Assembly (NCBI GenBank): GCA_948567375.1
Contig: OX419759.1
Coordinates: 5,486,744-5,550,743, forward strand
From: Lunularia cruciata
Taxonomy: Eukaryota > Streptophyta > Marchantiopsida > Lunulariales > Lunulariaceae
Direction of reading: 5' to 3'
Length of the DNA stretch: 64,000 nucleotides
A program made the translations under genes and the position numbers. Positions 21,121 through 30,559 of this stretch are shown piece by piece; positions within the stretch are counted from its first letter, which is position 1; every line of letters begins with the position of its first letter. The notes under the pieces are model-generated. The model was not told the DNA's origin, ran no database searches, and saw only the letters and a program-made list of their open reading frames with translations.

Positions 21121-21860
21121 AATTACATCTTGGGAAGTGTAGGTTCTTCCACAAGCAGGTTGAGTATTTGGGTCACACTATCTACCCCGGAGGACTTGGT
21201 GTCCAACAGACCAAGGTGGAGGCTATTGCATGTATTCCTCGGCCTACGGATGTGAGCAGACTGCGAGCATTCCTTGGGTTGGCAAACTTCTATCACCGCT
21301 ATGTTAGAGGATTTAGTGCCATTGCCAAGGCCTTGACGAAGCTGACCAAGCTTACACAGGAGTGGTGTTGGGGAGATGAGCAGGAGAGAGCTTTTGTAGA
21401 GCTCAAGGAGAGGTTGACATCTACTCCTATTTTGAGGAGACCAATCAAGCGACGACCATTTCAGGTTCACACTGATTGGTGTATGTTGGGGCTTGGAGCG
21501 GTGCTCACCCAGCATGATGATGAGGAGAAGGAGTTTGTGGTGGCCTATGCTAGTCGCTCCAACAATTCAGCAGAGGTGAAGTATAGTTCATATGAGGGAG
21601 AGTGCTTGGCAGCAGTTTGGGCAGTAGCACATTTCCGATGTTACCTATTTGGTAACCCCTTCACTCTCATCACTGATCATCAGCCGCTGAAGTGGTTGAT
21701 GGAGTCCGACAAGCTTTCAGGGAAGCTTGCACGATGGGCTCTGATTTTACAAGAGTATGATTTCACGGTTGTTCATAGACCTGGAGTGGTGAACCGTGAT
21801 GCAGATGGGTTGAGTAGAAACCCATATCCTAGCCAGCAGGATCAGACAGGAGCACGTTGG
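21121..21860 (+). pseudogene. RNase H region of element F (open)
   Basis: This continues the longest open frame of the window (20856-22316). RT thumb: KCRFFHKQVEYLGHTI and LRAFLGLANFYHRYVRGFS. RNase H: FQVHTDWCMLGLGAVLTQ (first aspartate), SYEGECLAAVWAVAHFRCYL (glutamate), TLITDHQPLKWLM (aspartate), then LARWALILQEYDFTVVHRPG and DADGLSR. All acidic residues of the site are present. The enzyme would degrade the RNA strand during reverse transcription. Confidence 0.85.
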
Positions 21861-23160
21861 CATGGTGAGACAGATGAGGAGATGGTGCCAGGTTGGCATG
21901 CATCGGCCTTTCTGTGTATATTTGCAGAGACTTTGGTGGTATCTCTCTCAGCGCATACAAGAGGAGTTATTGAGGTCACAGATCCAGAGAGTGAAGATAT
22001 TGGTACAGTTCAGCAAGACATTCATGATGATGTCTTAGTGATGTACTATCTTTGCACTGGTGTTGTGGGTGGCACAATTGGGGCCAAGGAGAGAGACCGT
22101 GTTCTTCAGCGAGCCAGATGGTTCAGATTGGAAGGTAGACACGTTTTGCGTGTATGGGAGGATGGTAGAGTGCGAGTAGTACTAATTCCATCTCAGAGAC
22201 CACAATTCCAAAATGTCCATGCTCATGAGGAGCTAGGACATTTTGGAGTAAAGCGTACATATAGCTTACTTCAGAGTCATTATTGGTGGCGCGGTATGCA
22301 GACCAAGGTGCAGTAGTTTGTTGCCAGATGCGTGGTTTGTGACCGAGTTAGAGCATCATTCAATGCTCCTACACCACAGTTACACCCATTACCTATCATG
22401 GGATTGGGTTACCATTGGAGTTTGGACTTTGCCGGACCTTTATTGTTGACTGTGAGACATCATCGGTATGTTTTGGTGATGGTGGAGCATTTCTCCAAGT
22501 GGATTGAGTTGGTGGCACTTCTTGACAAGTCTAGTGAAGGGACAACTTACTTGTTCCTGGATTGAGTTCTTAGTCATTTTGGTGCACCAGTTGAGGTTTT
22601 GACTGATTAGGGTACAAAGTTCTTGGGAGAGTTTCAGGTCTTGTGTGACAAGGCTTTGATTGATCATCGTACTACATCCCGAGATTACCCTGAGGCAGAT
22701 GGCTTAGCAGAGAGAGTGGTTCAGACGGTGAAGAGAGGATTGCGAAAGTATGGTTTGCAGAGAGGCCACTTGGGAGATTGGGATCTCCAGTTACCTTGGT
22801 TGGCCATGGGCTATCGGTTCAGCCGGCAAGCCTCCTTAGCATCCTTCTCTCCATACTTTCTACTCTATGGACAAGATCCAGATTTACCTGCAGCTATTCA
22901 TCGAGATGCTACTATAGTTTTGGACTTGGATGACCCCGATGTATGGATGAGCGCATGTTCTCAACGGGCAGAGATCTTTCAGAGAGTGATGCTGATGGCC
23001 TTTGAGAACTTGGCGATTGCTTAGCATACAGATAGTTTACGTTATGCTACCATTTGAGGAGGAGGTTATAGACCCTCAATCCATCGATTTCATCTAGGCA
23101 ACTATGTATATCTATAGCAGAGAGCACCGACGACACTTGATGTTTCTACAGGCCACACTA
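21861..23160 (+). pseudogene. Integrase of element F
   Basis: The zinc-binding HHCC module starts at HEELGHFG (22223), continues through a stop at 22314 and ends at CVVC (22330). The catalytic core has the first aspartate in WSLDFAGP (near 22425), the second in VLTD (near 22604, followed by a stop), and the glutamate in ADGLAERVV (near 22705). A NYR-type FSPYFLLYGQDPDLP follows near 22850. Stops at about 22564, 22608 and 23022 break the chain. The enzyme inserted the element; the 5-bp-like flanking duplication fits. Confidence 0.8.
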
Positions 23161-23162
23161 TC

Positions 23163-23462
23163 TTGAGAGTGCGTGAGGTTTTGCCATCTGGAGTCCTTGT
23201 GTTAGAAGGACGTGATGGTGTTGTTTGGAAGGATCATGTGCGCAATTGTGCGCCATGCCACCTCCCAAACATTGATGGTACTATGGACCCAAGCTTGGCA
23301 CTTGTACGTGCAAGCTTGAGGTGTATGTTTTGTGGCTCTTCTGGTGGAGCTGCTACTATGTTAGTGTGTGATAGCTGTTTGAGAGGATGGCATATGGCAT
23401 GTATGACTCCTCCCCTCACGGTGGTTCCTCAAGGACAGTGGTTATGTCCTAGATGTACTTGA
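23163..23462 (+). pseudogene. Integrase tail with C-terminal PHD finger, element F
   Basis: After a LRVREVLPSGVLVLEG segment and HVRNCAPCHLP, the chain ends in a complete Cys4-His-Cys3 PHD finger: CMFC (23322-23333), 11 residues, CDSC (23366-23377), LRGW then H (23391), MAC, 14 residues, and CPRC (23445-23456), with the typical W two residues before the seventh ligand (QWLC). A stop follows at 23460. PHD fingers commonly read histone H3 tails. It occupies the place of the chromodomain in chromoviruses, so it may have guided integration. The module itself is still open and intact. Confidence 0.88.
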
Positions 23463-23631
23463 CCTATAGCTAGTTCATTCTTTATATGGTATAGATTGCA
23501 GACAAACGACTAATGATGAGGCTCAATAGCACCCGGCCTCCTGCTCTTTGCCCATTAGAGGGTATACCATATACTTAGAGTAGATGGCTATCTGGAGTTA
23601 GAGGGACCTAACCGCCAGCTAGGGAGGCGAT
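23463..23631 (+). other. 3' untranslated part of element F
   Basis: Short non-coding stretch after the pol stop. A purine-rich AGCTAGGGAGGCGA at 23618-23631 is the best plus-strand primer candidate. It lies before the 105-bp block at 23632, not before the TGTCACGCC start at 23739, which bears on where the LTR really begins. Confidence 0.45.
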
Positions 23632-23731
23632 TATGGCACTTTAGAGTCTATGTATGACTTATGTGTGAGCTATGCTTCTATAGTGTATGATGTTGACAGC
23701 GATGTATGTTGTGTAGCGATGTATATACGCA
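23632..23731 (+). repeat. 105-bp block, first copy (before 3' LTR of F)
   Basis: The block from TATGGCACTTTAGAG to TATATACGCAC is repeated almost exactly at 24190-24290, on the other side of the 3' LTR. It is absent after the 5' LTR. Confidence 0.8.
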
Positions 23732-23738
23732 CGATAGC

Positions 23739-24188
23739 TGTCACGCCATTTGTAGTTCCGCATCTAGTTGCTCGGACATTGGAGTTCCAGTGATAGTAGT
23801 TAGAGTTATTTTAGAAGTTTCTCAAGGACTACTTTTTGACAGTCTGATTTGGTGTTTGGGGTACTGACTTCACGGTGGGGCCCACCGTCACTTTGCACCG
23901 TTTGCAACGTCGAGTGTGCCGTCAGCAGGACCGTTAGGGTTCTAGTGCTAGCTCGAGTCCAGGGGAGTATAGTTTCAAAGTGAGCTCTAGAGAGCTCACT
24001 TCTCTGATGTTGAGCCTTTGAGTTCTTGGCTATGGTGGACAGAGGCCGGCGAGCGTCACCTGGATTCTCTATGCTTGAGTGGGTGTGGCTTGATTGTAAT
24101 CAGTGCCCAGTTGTTGGCAGTTTATAGAGTGACAGATCAAGTACTGATCTGAGTTGAGTTGAGTTGAAAGTGTTAAGCAATCTGATTA
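23739..24188 (+). repeat. 3' LTR of element F
   Basis: TGTCACGCC to CTGATTA, about 450 bp, matching 14574-15024. About 30 differences by eye, mainly C/T and G/A. It is followed directly by the second copy of the 105-bp block through a shared GATTAT word. Confidence 0.75.
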
Positions 24189-24189
24189 T

Positions 24190-24290
24190 TGTGGCACTTT
24201 AGAGTCTATGTATGACTTATGTGTGAGTTGTGCTTCTATAGTGTATGATGTTGACAGCGATGTATGTTGTGTAGCGATGTATATACGCAC
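24190..24290 (+). repeat. 105-bp block, second copy (end of element F)
   Basis: Starts TGTGGCACTTTAG and ends TATATACGCAC; the element then finishes with A and the ACAAA duplication at 24292-24296. It is inside the target-site duplication, so it came in with the element and was not added later. Confidence 0.75.
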
Positions 24291-24296
24291 AACAAA

Positions 24297-26219
24297 TGAT
24301 TGTGAATTGGAGGATGAATATGCTGCCACATTTGTGCCATTTGTAGCACATTTATAGCTAGGTTTGAATTTTCTTACTTCAAAGGAGAAATAGAGAATGG
24401 TTTCTCACTTCTATCTAGGTTTGCATCAAGAGGTGGACGCAGTCGTGCAACGTTACATTTGGCAAATTAGAGGAAGTGATGAGCACTTTGCCAAGACCAA
24501 ACAGCAAAAGATGGTGGCAATGACCATTCCAAACATGAAGAAGCAAAATAGACCAAAATAGATGGTGTAATAACTACAAAAGAAAAGAAGTTGAACCTGA
24601 TGCAAAAAATGGTAAAAAAGAGGTAATGGACCTATCATCAAGAGAGGAGTCAAAAGGAGAAGCAAAGTACAAGTCGGAGGACTTGGTGGAGGAAGAAGAA
24701 GAGGAGCTTATGTTGTAGAGTAAGGAGTCGAGTAGTGGGAGTGAAGGAGATTGCAAAGTTCAATAATCAGTCAAAGAAGTGGTTGAGGATGATGATAGGG
24801 AGTTCCATGCAATGATTGATCATATGGAAGCAGGAGATACCTAATGCTTGAGATTGCCTGAAGTGGAGATGGCCAAAGATGAGGAAGAAGAGCCAAGACT
24901 AGTGTTCCAAAGGGGAGTAAGGTCAAAGAGAATATTTTCATCTACAACTATAGGGATAAGCCATGCCAAGGAAGAGAAGGAAAGCTCAAAAGATATCAAG
25001 TTAAAGGTAAGAAGATTGCAACTTTGGGGTAAGGTGCCAATGGACAATTTGCCTATCAAAGCTAAGTACCAAGATAATGAGGAAGGGGTAGAAGAGTGCA
25101 ATGGAGTAGAGTATTTTTCAAAGATAGTCTGTCCCTTGTTGTTGCAATTGAAGCAAAAGAAAGAGGACCTGAAGAAAAATCATTCTGAGGTGAAGGATGA
25201 GTTGCAAGTGGTGAAATACCTAAGCCAAGAAGTTTAAGTGTTAAAGAAGAAGTTAACCCAAGGAGGAGAGGAAGTTGAAGAACTTCAAGTTGATGTGATA
25301 CTTTGGAAGAAGAGCCTAGATAACTTGCAGAAGATTTTTGAGAAGCATAAGAAAGATCTTGAATGTCAATTGAAGAATTGCAAGCTAAAAAAGTAGCATT
25401 TGAGAGATTGAAGAGAGAATTCAACAAAGTGCAACACAAAGCAATGCATTCTAAAGCTGTCACAATAGTAACGGAGCAGGATTTGGATAGCCTAAAGATG
25501 ATTGATGTGGAGAAGGATCAAGCTTGGCATTGAGAATTCACAAGCAAAATTGAGAAGAAGAAAGGTTACAAAATCTGATGAAATACATAGAAACTCAAAT
25601 TGTTCACCATGCAAAGGAGAAGAAGATATTGAACACAAAGTATGAAGATGAATTGAAAATGTATCGTTACAAGTTGAAGGTGAAAGAAATTGGAAGAATA
25701 CATTAAAACCAGTAGGAGAAATCATTGGGAGATTGAAGGTGATGTGAAGTATTGACTCTGAAGTAAATTTGGTGGAATCAAGATTGCACAAATTGAAATT
25801 ACTTGTGCATGAGACAAGAAAGTGGAGAGTGAAGGACACCAAATTGAGAAATCTATTGATTTGTTTGAGTGATAGAGTAGATAAGAAGATGATAGAAGTA
25901 GGAGACAATGTTTGTCTTAGATTAGATCTAGTCAGATCCAACCTAGATAAACTTTGTAGTAGTGTAAAGATAAAAAACCAATGTGAAGTAGTTGACAGGT
26001 GACTTTGGGTGAGTTACTTGAGTTTTCTGAAGGAATTAGAGGAGAGAAGAAGGAGTTAGTTAGCATAATCATGACTTTAGTTTTAGTTCAGATTTGAAGA
26101 TAGTATAGACATAGAAGAAGAAATAACAATAGTCGATGAACCCAAAGTGCAAGAGGCAACTATAGATACATTGAGTGTAGAAGCCAAAGTAAAAGTAGAT
26201 GTCAGATTGGAGTAGAGTA
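24297..26219 (+). pseudogene. Family-A U3 protein, rest of chain in A5
   Basis: The chain resumes after element F with IVNWRMNM, then QEVDAVVQRYIWQIRGSDEHF near 24430-24490. An acidic linker follows. The open frame 24848-25237 contains VFQRGVRSKRIFSS, the family motif, then PLLLQLKQKKEDLKK coiled coil. The frame 25769-26002 has LLICLSDRVDKKM and LDLVRSNLDKLC. The chain ends near 26216 with VDVRLE and a stop. Internal stops and frameshifts make it a pseudogene. Confidence 0.6.
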
Positions 26220-26338
26220 ACAATTTTGAGAATGTGAAGAGGCAAATATGAAGAAGTGGAGTGACACTTTGAATATATAGATTTGTAACATAGTAGTTGA
26301 AGTGGTTTAGGTAGTTAGATAATTGTAAGTGCTCTACC

Positions 26339-26348
26339 TATTTAAAGG
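26339..26348 (+). promoter_or_regulatory. TATA-like box of A5
   Basis: TATTTAAAGG, 648 bp before the LTR end at 26986 and about 120 bp after the stop of the U3 reading frame. The position is conserved in the family. Confidence 0.55.
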
Positions 26349-26986
26349 AAACATTCATAGTAAGGATTGTATTGAGTTCATTGTATTTGTAACTCATTGC
26401 TCATTGCTTAAGCTTAATTCTAAGTATCAATCCTATATGTGTGTGTGTTTGTGGGTGTATAGAGAAGTTTGAATTGCAAATTTGAGTGTGTTAGATGTTG
26501 GATTCTGCAACTCTGATTTCCATTATGAGTGTTTGATCTTGAGTGGAGTGCAATCAAGAAAATGCCTTGACAAATCTATGAAGAATTATAATGTTGGTAG
26601 TATTCTTTGTGATCATAGTGTTGGATTGATGCAAAGCAATTCCAATGGAGGAACTTGTACCTTTATTGAAAGAGTGGAACACAATTCCAAGGCAAAGTGA
26701 CTTTGTGGTGAGATAGCCTTCTTTGGGAAAATCAAATCATCACAATCAAGATTGAATTCGAAAGGATTTGAGGAACTTTGATTATGGGTGTTGTTTGTCT
26801 GTGAAAAGATTGCAAATTGAGCACTTCTAGGTGTGATTTTTACCCAAGAGATTAAAATCAAGAAGCAATCAACAAGAATTTTTTGTGACTTTTACTTTGT
26901 ATTTGACACTTTCTGACCAGTATCTCCTTGAGAACAAATGATATCTCATTGATTATTGAAAAAGTGATACTTGTTGTGTTATCACA

Positions 26987-27112
26987 TGCTCCTGACATAG
27001 CCACAGTCATAGGGTGGATTATACTTCCATGGCATGCTTTGCCTTGCTTCCTTCTTCCTTGGAGGACCCTTCAATTTGGGAGAAAGGAAGTCTTGTGTTT
27101 TGGAGGCATCAT
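26987..27112. other. TGCTC duplication and right part of the older target DNA
   Basis: 26987-26991 is the right TGCTC duplication of A5. From 26992 the sequence continues the DNA at 12965-13468. It ends where the next family-A unit starts at 27113. Confidence 0.5.
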
Positions 27113-30100
27113 TGTGGTACCCACATTTTTCATTTTTTACAAGTTTCAAAGAAGAAGTGCATTGTTCAAGCCAAAGTAAGGCTAAATGGGAAGAGAAAAG
27201 AAGAATTTTGTGTTAAGATGGACCTAAAGAAGTTGGCTTTGTGTTAGAGGAAAAAATACTTGGATTGAACTTATAGTATGTTAAGCCCAAAGTAAAATCA
27301 CTTTATATTAGGATGAATCTCTTGATCCAAAGAGCTTGTAACCACTTTCCTTTGTGCTATGCAAATCAAGAAAATACTATTCAGAAAAATGGCTTTTTTA
27401 GGGTGGAAAAAAATTAATAGTGATTGGAAACAAACATACAAAGTAGGTGGATGTCAATTTCAAATCAAATGAAGAATGACTACACAACAAGGCACTATAA
27501 AATTGTGATTTTGTCAAGGAAGTTCTGTGATGTCAACATAATATCCTATTCACATCAAGAGTTGTCCCAAAGTAATGCAAATTACAAGCACGCAAGAGGG
27601 TTTGGTTAGAATCTCAGGTTTTGTGGAGGGTTTGATCTTTCAAAGACTAAGAGTGAGGAAGCACATGAAGCCATCAAAGGGTAAGAAGCACAGTGCAATA
27701 AGGGGTCTTGCAATGCACAGATTAGATATAGTTGCAAGGATTGAAGTCTTGAGCAAGCTTCATATCATTTTTTGGCATGAAGCTAGAATATAAGGTTTCC
27801 ATGGTTCATGGCAAGAATTATCTCCAACAATTGCGAGTTAAGATCAACAATCCCAATTTTGATCAGCAATCCCAATGATTAGCAATTGCAATCAATGATC
27901 TTGATTGATGATCATCAATTGCAATTCAGCAATCTTGATTTAAGACAAGTAGCCAATGAAGATGAGCAATATTAAATGCGGCAAGTTTTTGGGAGTGATG
28001 AGTACTTTGCAAAAGTAGGGAGATAGAAGATAGTGTTGGTGAGTGCTCCAAAGCCAAGGAAGCAGGGAAGACCCAAAGGAGTACTATCATTAGCTCAGCC
28101 AAGCAAGATGAGAAGGCTGGATCCAAAGCAAGATGGCAGTAGTAAGGATGTAGACATAAGAAGAAGAGTCAAAGAGAGATGCGGAGTTGAAGTATGAAGA
28201 CTCAAAAGAAGAAGAAGAACTTGCATTGCAGGGTAAGGAGTCAAACAATGAGAGCAAAGTGGAACTTGAGGTTCAACAATTGTTGGATGGAGAAGTTGAA
28301 GGAGAGGATAGAGAATTCCGTGTGCATATAGAATGCATGGAAAGTGGAGATGGTCAGTACTTGGAGTTGCCTAAAGAAGATGATCATGAGGAAAGAAGAA
28401 GAGCTAGTCTTGGTGGTTCCAAGAGGTATGTGATTGAAGAAGACTTTGCCTATTGTAGGACACTAACCAAGTAAAGCGGAGGTAGAAGAAGAAAGCTTGG
28501 AGGAAATGCCTTTAAAGGTATGTAGATCAAGACTGTGAGGTAAGGCACCAGCCAAAGAAACATCGATTGAAGCCCAAGTACAAAGACAAGTAAGCAAAGG
28601 AAGAGTACTTGTCAAATATTTTTGCCCCTTGATGATTGAGTTTAAGAAGAGGCAAGAAGAATTGCAAAAGGAGCATCTGGATGTGAAAAGTGAATTGCAA
28701 GTGGTGGAGCACCTAAGTAAAGAGACTTTGGAATTGAGGAGGGTTAACTCAACCAAATTAATCCAAGGTGAGGAAGAAGCCAAAGAACTTTGGGTTGATG
28801 TAGTTCTATGGAGGAAGAGTTTTGAAATTTTGCAAGAGATTTTCTTGAAACACGTTGAAGAACTTGAATGATGGGCGTCCGAGTTGAAAGAGCAAGAGAA
28901 AAAGGTATCATTTGAGAAGATGAAGGGAGAATTTTCTAATGCTCAATTAGAGGTGATTCATGCAACTACAAGGATTGTGGTAATAGAGCAAGAGCTGGAG
29001 AGTTTGAAGAGGAGCGTAGTGGAGAAAGATCAAGCATGGCAAAGAGGTTGACTGTCAAACATGGTGAGGAGGATAGGCTGCAAGGTTTGATAAGAAGTAT
29101 GAACACTCAATCAGTCCAATATGTGGAGGAGAAAGAAGCACTGAAAGCCAAATTTGAGAATGAGTTGAAGATGTACCAGAATGAATTGGAAGTGGAGATA
29201 AGTAAAGTAATTCCAAGAACTGTGCCAGCTTTCAAGAGAAGAGTTCATTGTTGAAATGAAGTCAATGTTGAGCACTGAAGCTAAGATCAAATTGGAAGAG
29301 ACAAGCCTACACAAGTTAAAATTGATGGTGCAAGAGACGAGGAAGAGACAAGTGAAGGTTACATCAGATTAGATTTGGTGAGATCTAAATTAGAAAAACT
29401 TTGAAGAAGTGCAGAGGAAGAGGCTAAGTGCAAAGTAAAAGAAGTAGGAGTACAAGTGTCTTCAGGTGAGTTACCTAAGACATTAGAAAAGATTGAATCA
29501 GAGAATAAGAATGTAGATAGATTACTTATGAATTCAATTTGAGCTTAGACTGAAGACATAATAGAAATAGCAGAGGAATTAGTAATAATAGATGACCCAA
29601 AGAAGGAGGAATTAGTAATAATAGATGACCCAAAGAAGGAGAAGTGACATGAGGGACATTGGGTTTAGAAGCCAAAGTTGAGGTAAACATTAGATCAAAG
29701 TAATAACAGTTTTGAGATATGAAGAGGTAGATATGAAGAGGTGTGATTTGAAATTTTGGATTTACAGGTTGGTAAGTTGTTAATAGGATGTTATTTAGTT
29801 AGATAATTGTCAAAGTGCTCAACCTATGTAAAGTAAGCATTCACAATGGTTGTTCAATATTCACATTTTTGGAGTTGATAAAGTGAAGTGTTGTCAGGTA
29901 GTACTCGTAGTTCCAACTTAATTTTGAGAATCAATCCTTTGTGTGTGTTTATGAGTGTTGGGATAATTTTGAAGTGCAAGTTAATGTGTTTGTTGGATGT
30001 TGGATTCTGCACCATTGATTTTCATTCTGTGTGTTTGATCTTGAGTGAAGTGTAATTGTGATAATACCTTGATAGATCCGCAAGGAATTGTAATGTTGGG

Positions 30101-30228
30101 AATATTTTACAATTGTGAGTGCAACATTAGATTGATGTGAAACAATTTTAATTGAGGAAATTATACCTTCAATGGAAAGGTGGAATACAATTCCAAGGAA
30201 ATATCATTTCCTAGTGAAATTACCTTCT
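27113..30228 (+). mobile_element. Family-A giant LTR, long type, 3' truncated (copy A6)
   Basis: It starts TGTGGTACCCACATTTTTC. The 5' region runs to about 27650. The N-terminal domain is mostly missing: at 27800-27960 a CAAT/GATT-rich low-complexity stretch replaces about 500 bp. The linker, coiled coil and acidic tail follow (28187-29700), then a TATA region and part of the tail, ending near 30228, about 290 bp short of the normal end. The sequence beyond does not match the family. Confidence 0.7.
28187..29700 (+). pseudogene. Family-A U3 protein, linker and coiled coil in A6
   Basis: Frame 28187-28474 is a Glu-rich acidic linker (SKEEEELALQGKESNNESK). Frame 28629-28871 is a heptad-type coiled coil with LQVVEHLSKETLELRR and AKELWVDVVLWRKSF, matching the other copies. 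Frame 29036-29254 continues it. The acidic tail near 29550-29700 contains a 33-bp tandem duplication (29576-29641). The N-terminal domain is absent. No known enzyme or DNA-binding motif. Confidence 0.55.
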
Positions 30229-30559
30229 TTTTTGTCATGAGGAAACAATCTGTATGTTAAATTAATACTATTTAGTGTGATAAATAAATAAATTGGGAAA
30301 AATTATTTATATTTAGTAACCATGTGAGTAGTGGATAGTAACTTTTGGATTTCAAAAGTGAATTTTGGTATTTGCATGAGCTTTCTTGGTAATAGTTTTG
30401 ATAATTATCAAATAGTGAGGTGCTATATGTGATATGTAGCCGCAAGTAGAGAAGGTAGAAAGGGAGAGGATTACCAAAGAAAAGGGAATAGTGGGGTTTA
30501 GGGGAACATGTAAGGAAGGACAATATGGGGGACTTAGGAATCTTTGGGAAGTGACGGTG
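30229..30559. other. AT-rich spacer
   Basis: Sequence beyond the broken end of A6. AT-rich at 30240-30400, with no gene or repeat match inside the window. Confidence 0.35.

Larger units (their letters stand above)
14574..24291 (+). mobile_element. Ty3/gypsy element F with DNA methyltransferase and PHD finger
   Basis: A 9718-bp insertion beginning TGTATCACGCC and ending ACGCACA. Order: 5' LTR, about 1 kb leader, gag with zinc knuckles, retropepsin, C5-cytosine methyltransferase, RT, RNase H, integrase (gypsy order), PHD finger, 3' LTR. By eye it is GC-richer than its surroundings. The LTRs differ at roughly 7% of positions, mostly transitions, so the insertion is old. Several stops in gag and pol sit where CAG, CGA or TGG would be expected, consistent with decay of methylated cytosines. 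It cannot be active now. A methyltransferase inside pol is unusual for a land-plant element. Confidence 0.88.
13474..26986 (+). mobile_element. Family-A solo giant LTR, long type, complete (copy A5)
   Basis: It starts TATGGTACCC (second base mutated from the family TG) and ends GTTATCACA. Removing the gypsy element F and one copy of its duplication leaves about 3.79 kb. Both ends and the 5-bp duplications are intact, so this is one integration product that now has no second LTR: a solo LTR. It carries the 5' region, broken reading frame, TATA box at 26339-26348 and tail. It is one of two complete long units in the window; the other, at 33206, has almost the same net length. Confidence 0.8.

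Noticed and set aside
21123-21515. Minus-strand frame of 130 codons opposite the RNase H region
   Set aside because: A shadow of the well-supported plus-strand gypsy RT/RNase H frame.
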